Shown one piece after another: positions 58,085 to 64,000 of a stretch of 64,000 bases of DNA; the stretch's first letter is position 1, and each line of letters opens with the position of its first letter. The position numbers were made by a program, and so were the translations under genes. The stretch covers positions 868,001 to 932,000 of the forward strand of contig JAIUPT010000042.1 in NCBI GenBank assembly GCA_022315425.1. Reading direction: 5' to 3'. The notes under the pieces are model-generated. The model had not been told where the DNA came from. It made no database searches and saw nothing but the letters and a program-made list of their open reading frames with translations. The stretch comes from Pseudevernia furfuracea. Taxonomy: Eukaryota > Ascomycota > Lecanoromycetes > Lecanorales > Parmeliaceae.

Positions 58085-58438
58085 ATGGACAACAGAAAAG
58101 CTACCGAGTATCTACAGACTTTGCTGAACAAGAAGCTATGCGTCTATACCAATGATTCTCGAATGTTCTATGGGGACTTCAAGTGCACTGACAATGCGAG
58201 TCACCCTGTCTACAGGCCCCCAAAACCAGCAGCTAATGTGTCTCAGGAGTGCAACATCATCCTATCCCAATCCTACGAGTACCGCCAACCCACTCCAAAC
58301 GCTGTAAAGGCTGCAGCCGAATCATCTTCTGGAACATCCTCTACAGGGACCTTAAAGGTGGACATGACAAGCCGCTTTCTTGGGCTCATTGTGGTTCCAG
58401 GCCAGCATATTACAAAGATTGAGGTGGATGGTCTCTGA
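58085..58438 (+). CDS. NAA38: LSM-domain protein, NatC auxiliary subunit Naa38/Mak31
   Basis: Single exon, 117 residues. Sm1 motif: YLQTLLNKKLCVYTNDSRMF then YGDFKCTDN. Sm2 motif: SRFLGLIVVPGQHITKIEVD at the C-terminus. Between them is ECNIILSQSYEYR and a short A/S/T-rich insertion. This Sm layout with LIVVPGQHI is typical of the LSMD1/Mak31 family rather than the splicing Lsm2-8 proteins. Known role: auxiliary subunit of the NatC N-terminal acetyltransferase (with Mak3 and Mak10 homologues). A general LSM role remains possible. An upstream non-coding or coding exon cannot be excluded. Confidence 0.82.
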   Translation: MDNRKATEYLQTLLNKKLCVYTNDSRMFYGDFKCTDNASHPVYRPPKPAANVSQECNIILSQSYEYRQPTPNAVKAAAESSSGTSSTGTLKVDMTSRFLGLIVVPGQHITKIEVDGL

Positions 58439-59804
58439 GTAGATCAAGACTTTGGTTATTGAACCGAGACCTACTATCTCCAAATGCACTGGTCATTCAA
58501 CCACCAGATTCCGAAGGTTCCTCCGGTGTCAGTAGGGTCATCAACAGAGATGGGTAGAAGTGCCGGATCAAGAGGGTGCGTGTTACACAAAGTTTCTCCT
58601 GGTCAGCGTGACTGTACTCGTACCAGTGAGGTTCCCAACAAGAACTCTAGACTTTTGCTTCACGCCGTTCAATTATTGATGTGTTGGCTGGTGACGAGAT
58701 GGTAGCAAAAGAGTCGTGCCATCCAGATTTTTATTGGCTGTACTCAGGATCACTCCTGTCATGGCCTTAGACGCGTATTTTTGTATCATTCATCTATGGC
58801 TTTATCTCTTTGTCGCAAGCGTAGACGGAGAGCTGAATCTGTTCTTCCAACACCAATCCAAAACTACCTTTAAGTTACCTGAATTATCGTCTTGCCAGGC
58901 GTTGTAGTTTGATGCCTAATGCCTGATGCCTGATGCCTGATGCCATGACCCTTGTAAACAAAGAAAGAAAGAAAGAATACATTAGAAGGACCTAGACCCT
59001 GCTAACCGTTACTTATCATCCTTTCCAGCGGCATCTGTGGAGAAGTTTGCAACTTCCCAAAACTTTATTTTCCGGGCGATTATCAAACCACCCTCCTCCT
59101 TTCGGCCTCTACAACAACATCACCATCTGCAAGACTACACGAATGCGCTGTCGTCTCTTTGACCATCAATAGGCTTAACTTGCAAGTACTTTAGGTACGT
59201 ACCCGATCTGACCTACTTCAGCCTGCAGGCACTGCCCTGCCTAGTGAGGGGCACCTCGAGCAACTACAAAACCTTTCATTGTTCCTGCAAAAAGCAAAAA
59301 CGTCAGACATACCTCATCAAATGCCTTATATGTTTCGCACGTGATCTTTCAACTATCTCTTCTACACATAGCTGATTTATTCCGTGTATACAGCTTGTCC
59401 ATTGCGTTCCGCATTGCGCGGCCACCGAGCTGGATTATCACAAGACGCTTCATCCATCCTCCAACGAGGCTGGCAGAATCGCGAAACACCACACAAAGGC
59501 CTTATGGTCTATTGCTGAACCTAGATCTCTGTGTCTTCTCTTCACCTTATTCAAGCCCCCATAACACCGCTGGAGCCCTGCCAACTATACCAATCGCATT
59601 GCGGAAGGAAAGCAAAAGATAAGCCCAGGGTTGGCCTACAAAGCGAAGAGATCGAGGTGTGAAAGCACGAAGTGAAGAAAAAGATTCTTGGTTGTTTCGT
59701 GAAGGACGACCGATTTCCAGAAGATATTTTCCAGCCCAGCCGCACGTGCTATCTGTCAATACTCATTTCGGGCAGAGCAAGCAGTCAAACCTGGAAAGAG
59801 GAAG
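58439..59804. other. Intergenic and 5' leader of PPZ
   Basis: About 1.4 kb. It holds the 3' flank of NAA38, a tandem 7-mer (own entry), an (AAAG)n run near 58960-58977, and then the promoter and likely long 5' leader of the phosphatase gene. No coding sequence is supported. Confidence 0.45.
58910..58944. repeat. Tandem repeat (TGATGCC)n
   Basis: Five head-to-tail copies of the 7-mer TGATGCC, the second with one change (TAATGCC). Read directly. Confidence 0.9.
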
Positions 59805-61552
59805 ATGGGCCAGCAGCCCTCGAAAGCAAGCGACGGCACAAGAACGCCTAAGAATGCTTCTTCAACATCTCTAGACAAATCTGGTGAAGGCCTTCAAGCT
59901 TATCCCTCGTTTAGCAAGTCGGACACCAAAGAATCTTCGCGATCATTTCGCGGACTGCGATCAAAGATTCCAGGAGTTCAGAAACCAGACAGTCCAAGGG
60001 GCTCGTTTTCTCAAGCAGATGCAACAAGCGGCAATCTAGAAAGAGCCGATACAAGAGGATCAACAAAATCTGGCGCCAGTGGGAAATCTGGAAGCTCGAA
60101 GCCTGAACCAGATCCAGTGCCTCCTGCAGTCGATGGCGACTCAGCAGCCCCAAGCCCGCGACCTGCGACACCCCAGCCGCCACCATCGCCAACCCTTTCG
60201 GCGTCCGTTGGCAAAGGACATAACGCTGTCAGTAGAGCACAACAGCAGGGCGAGGTGGACCATGTCTCGGACGCGCCGCCTTCAGGCACCTTGCATCCGT
60301 CCCATAACCAGCAGCCCAAAGAGTCGATACTGGTGAAGAAGAACTCCATCAATCCTATTTCAGGAAAGGCTCCAAAAGCCCCCTCGTCGCCATATCTTGG
60401 GGCTACAGATGATGGAGCCATCATCTCCACCTCTCCGCGGATGGGCATTGGGGCTCTGAAGTCGATTGATCTAGATGAGATGATTACTAGGTTGCTGGAT
60501 GCGGGCTACTCTACAAAGGTCACTAAAGCCGTATGTCTCAAGAATGCTGAGATTACAGCAATTTGTAACGCTGTACGTGAAGTATTTTTATCACAGCCTG
60601 CCCTGGTTGAGCTTTCTGCGCCAGTCAAAATTGTAGGCGATGTGCATGGGCAGTACACCGATCTGATCAGGATGTTCGAGATGTGCGGATTCCCCCCAAA
60701 CGCCAACTTCTTGTTTCTTGGAGACTACGTGGACCGAGGGAAACAGAGTCTGGAAACGATTCTTCTTCTGTTCTGCTATAAGTTGAAGTTCCCGGAGAAC
60801 TTTTTCCTGCTCCGAGGCAACCATGAATGCGCCAACGTGACGAGAGTGTACGGCTTCTACGACGAGTGCAAGCGCAGATGCAACATCAAGATCTGGAAGA
60901 CCTTTGTTGATACATTCAACTGTCTTCCAATTGCCGCTATTGTCGCAGGGAAGATCTTCTGCGTTCATGGAGGCCTTTCACCGAGCTTGACGCACATGGA
61001 CGACATTCGGCAGATTGCCAGACCTACGGATGTGCCAGACTACGGCTTGCTCAATGATCTGCTTTGGAGTGATCCTGCTGACATGGAGTCTGATTGGGAA
61101 GCTAATGAGAGAGGTGTGAGCTATTGTTTCGGGAAGAAAGTAATTATGGAATTCTTGCAGCGGCATGACTTCGACCTGGTTTGCAGGGCGCATATGGTGG
61201 TGGAGGATGGCTATGAATTCTTCAACGATCGCATCTTGGTCACTGTGTTCTCGGCTCCCAACGTAAGTCTCCACTTGACCTGTAGATTTCTAAAACGCGA
61301 CTGATGCCTATGAAGTACTGTGGCGAATTCGATAATTGGGGAGCGGTCATGTCGGTTTCTAGCGAGCTGCTGTGCAGCTTCGAACTTCTGAAGCCGCTCG
61401 ACTCAAGTGCTTTGAAGAGCCATATCAAGAAAGGTCGGAATAAGAGACAGAATATGCTGAACAGTCCGGTAAGTGCCGTTGTCGTGCATGGTCAAGACGG
61501 CAGAAGTTCTAATGCCTTACAGCCTGCCACTGTGTCTGCCCAAAGCTTTTGA
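59805..61552 (+). CDS. PPZ1: PPZ-type serine/threonine protein phosphatase
   Basis: Three exons: 59805-61262, 61316-61468, 61523-61552; introns of 53 and 54 bases; 546 residues. The N-terminus MGQQPS is a myristoylation signal, and a low-complexity S/P/K-rich regulatory region of about 220 residues follows. The PP1-like catalytic domain is complete: GDVHGQ (metal ligands), LFLGDYVDRGKQS, LLRGNHECANVTRVYGFYDECKR, IFCVHGGLSPSL, LLWSDP, RAHMVVEDGYEFF and SAPNYCGEFDNWGA (joined across intron 1). The last exon adds only ten codons. N-myristoylation plus a long disordered N-terminus distinguishes PPZ from PP1. Known role in fungi: cation (K+/Na+) homeostasis, cell-wall integrity and translation fidelity, inhibited by Hal3. 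Confidence 0.93.
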
Positions 61553-62363
61553 TATGTTATTTTTGCAAAGTTTCGGATGAAAGCAAAAGGTCAATGTGCG
61601 AATCTCTTCTCTATGGATGGCGTTTGGTGATAAAGTAGCAATATTGGCAAGGCTGTGAGTCCCGGAAATTAATGCCGATACCCATGTTCGAAAACGATCA
61701 AAATGAAAGGAGAGAGTTGCAGCTTGCGAGCCTGAGTATCAAGCAAGTTACGCGGTTCTGTAGCATTGAGGCTTGCCGAACACACATACCACTTCACACC
61801 ATGCTAAGATTGGATTGTAGGTTGCTCAATGGGGCGTGGGGTATTGATGTCTTTGAACAAGGATGTCTTCATTGAGAGACTGCTTACTATCTCGAAGCAT
61901 TTTTCCTTCCACGTACCGCATATGACGTCTTCTCTCATTGCTGTTGCTTTAGTTATGGTTTAGTCTCGGCTTGGAACAAGTCAACTCTTTCTGAAATACT
62001 CTCGTGTCTTTGTAACAAAGCCTACAAGTACACGACCTCAACGAAAGGCCCGTCTGGTAGCGCGAAAGGCACATGCCTCGACTCCCTTTTTTCCTTGAAT
62101 GAATTCCGCCACACCGCGAAAGCACAAAGCCAAGTCCTTTGTCTACATTGAGCAATCCATTCATTGTTTCTACTTCGCCGAACTGGCCGTATGACGAACA
62201 GTCATTAGATTGCCTTTGTTCCCCCGAAGACGACAAAAGTGCCACGCGCTCCCATGTTTTCCGTCAAGCCTCGTGCGCATTCCACGTTCTCCACAAATCA
62301 CACACTCCAAACCTTTCAATATCACACTTTTCCAAATTCGGCCCGCAAAAAAACCCTTTCACC
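61553..62363. other. Intergenic, no gene seen
   Basis: About 810 bases: the 3' flank of PPZ1 and the promoter of the next gene. An open frame leads into the next gene from 62139, but the first good ATG context (accATGcag) is at 62364. Confidence 0.4.
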
Positions 62364-63499
62364 ATGCAGCAAATGCAGAGCATTTTCAACATGCGCACCA
62401 TGCAACCCATCCAAACCCACGAGGATTATCCCAAATACGCCCGTTCGGAAACGAAGCCCGTCGTCCGCGCCCGCCACATCATCGACCAAGGCGCCATCAG
62501 CGAGAACCCTTGCTCCGTGTGCGTGGAACTCCACCAGGACTGTTATCGTTGGGAGGGGACGTTTAGCAAATGCGCCTACTGCACGAGCAAGGATAAAAAA
62601 CGGGAGCTTTGCCATTTGCCGGGGCAGGAGGCTTCGCCGCCGGCGGAGAGGACGAAGCGGAGGAAGATGTAAGTACCCCCCCCCCCTCCTCTTCTCTGTC
62701 ACGTTTGAAACTGCGTTGGAAGGCTAACAGAGTGTGCAGAACGGGCAATATCTACGCGCCGGGTGGAGATGCCGCGAGCACTGCTGATACGATGGTGTCT
62801 GGTACACTCGTGTCTGGCACGCTCGCGTCCGGGACGACACCCTTGTCCGGGATCCCCATGTCCGGTGGTACAAGGAGCGTGCGCGAGAGAGCCGCCAGTC
62901 CTCAATCCGCCTCGGCCCCGGCGGGGATTATCGGCACGCGGGTCGCACCGCCGGCGGCTTTGGAAGCCGGGTCAGAGGCGACGCTTGAAAGGGTCACGGC
63001 TCTGGAGAACCAGGTCTCCGGCCTCGAGGCCAAGGTCATGGAACTGCTGGTGAAGCTGGAAGAAGTGAGCTCGTGCGTCAGCGCCAGCTCGACGCCCCGA
63101 CAACAAGCGGCGGCCGGCGCTTCCCCGACGATTAGCACCATCACGTTTGAGGATCTGCAGGCTCAGCGTTTCTCGCGCACGCCGCCGCCCGTGGATGTGG
63201 AGGCTGCGGTACATCTCGCCACGAGAGAGTGGGTGGAGGGGCCGAAGACGCCGGAGCTCCCGGATGCATCGTCTCCCGTGCAGGTTGCTGTTAGGGAGAG
63301 GGTGGAAGAGCCGAAGAGGCCGTCGACGCCGGAACATACGGTTGAGCATCCGGAGGGGTATAAGCCGGTGAATTGCAGTTGCACGAGGGACTCGTCGATG
63401 GAGGCTAATGCGGTGATGCCGGTGCCGGAGGCGGATGCTGAAGCCCCAGCGAACCCTTTCTCGGTCGATGATATTGCAAGCCGGGGGAACGTGTTTTAG
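62364..63499 (+). CDS. Putative Cys-cluster and coiled-coil protein
   Basis: Two exons, 62364-62668 and 62731-63499, with a 62-base GTAAGT...TAACAG intron that contains a C-rich run; 357 residues. Exon 1 has a cysteine cluster, NPCSVCVELHQDCYRWEG then KCAYCTSKDKKRELCHL, spaced as CxxC-x7-C-x9-CxxC-x8-C. This resembles the Zn-binding segments of filamentous-fungal proteins with C-x2-C ... C-x2-C pairs, not a canonical Zn2Cys6. It is followed by basic residues (ERTKRRK). Exon 2 has short repeats (VSGTLVSGTLASGT), a leucine-zipper-like coiled coil (LERVTALENQVSGLEAKVME) and a disordered acidic end. Exon 2 is GC-rich. A DNA-binding or regulatory role is a guess. Confidence 0.6.
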
Positions 63500-64000
63500 G
63501 TTGTTTGTTTTGTTGGCTTGTAATTATAGGCTTGTCTTTTTTTTCTCTTTCCTAGTCCTGCTGGCAAGGACCCGCACGTTATTAATATATTTTGGGACCT
63601 TTTTTCCCCATGCCAAATAAATTCCAACTAGATCTCAGCTCCACGGGTCTCTTGCCCTCTCTACACCCACCCGCATAAGTGGCGGATCCGAATTGTGAGG
63701 CGTGGCTAATTCGGCCATTTCTACCAGTCTCGCATACACGACAAGAGCATCTCCTTCCAGCTCTGCACTTACATCACTCCTTTCGATTTTGGTCCTTTGT
63801 CTTTCGATTGCTGTTGATAGCCTTTTATGCTTTTCGTTGGCGTGCCCCCAGATATAGTGCCAAGTCCAACTTCAAATCTCGGGAATATAATAATAATGAA
63901 CATCGAAACTTCTCCCTCTTTTGTCTTTCCATTATTCTACATAGGAGGTTTTTTTGAAAAAAGAAAGTGAAAAAAAAAACGAATCGATGTATTTTCCCCG
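63500..64000. other. 3' flank and window end
   Basis: Downstream of the last gene: T-rich and A-rich tracts (63539-63546, 63950-63980) and no supportable coding sequence before the window ends. Confidence 0.45.

Noticed and set aside
1..64000. tRNA genes, rRNA genes or CRISPR arrays
   Set aside because: I looked for T-loop motifs such as GGTTCGA-type boxes with matching acceptor stems and for regularly spaced repeats, and saw none. A covariance-model scan would be decisive.

Overview
The window is nuclear DNA of a filamentous ascomycete (Pezizomycotina). Nearly every gene is split by short GT-AG introns of about 45-80 bases with branch motifs such as CTGAC or CTAAT. The gene set is fungal: cutinase, a kinetochore Spc105/KNL1 with MELT-like repeats, PIG-S/GPI17, a PPZ-type phosphatase, an mpaB-like oxygenase and a RID-type DNA methyltransferase. 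I cannot fix the class or genus from sequence alone. Exon-intron models were built by hand from reading frame, splice signals and conserved protein blocks. I saw no tRNA, rRNA or CRISPR array.

Layout. 0-6 kb: a decayed or unclear minus-strand coding stretch, a secreted metallopeptidase-like protein with a changed catalytic residue, a cysteine-rich cell-surface membrane protein, and a mitochondrial ribosomal protein with a superoxide-dismutase fold. 6-16.5 kb: a DUF8004-type protein, the GPI transamidase subunit GPI17 and a secreted amidase. 16.4-22 kb: a FAT1-type acyl-CoA synthetase, a cutinase, a tRNA m3C methyltransferase, then a short terminal-inverted-repeat element. 23-31.2 kb: a three-gene collinear diterpenoid-type cluster (cytochrome P450, bifunctional ent-copalyl diphosphate/ent-kaurene synthase-like protein, monocarboxylate-type MFS transporter). 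32-36.3 kb: COQ10, a multi-pass membrane protein and an mpaB-like oxygenase. 37.8-40.1 kb: a broken RID/Masc1-like DNA methyltransferase. 40.2-64 kb: mostly housekeeping genes: mitochondrial MetRS, MTR2, a small membrane protein, RPL38, DNA polymerase delta subunit 2, SPC105/KNL1, RPS11, a Myb-like/DUF7587-like protein, NAA38, PPZ1 and a putative Cys-cluster coiled-coil protein.

The most notable region is 22-31 kb. P450, class II/class I diterpene synthase and transporter lie in one direction between housekeeping genes, next to a MITE-like element. The synthase keeps its class II DxDD motif, but an in-frame TAG stands where a conserved tryptophan is expected, just before the class I domain, and the downstream frame stays open. 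Read literally, only the class II half would be made. The RID-like methyltransferase, linked in other fungi to repeat-induced point mutation, is also interrupted, by at least two frameshifts. Sequencing error is a live alternative for all the breaks.
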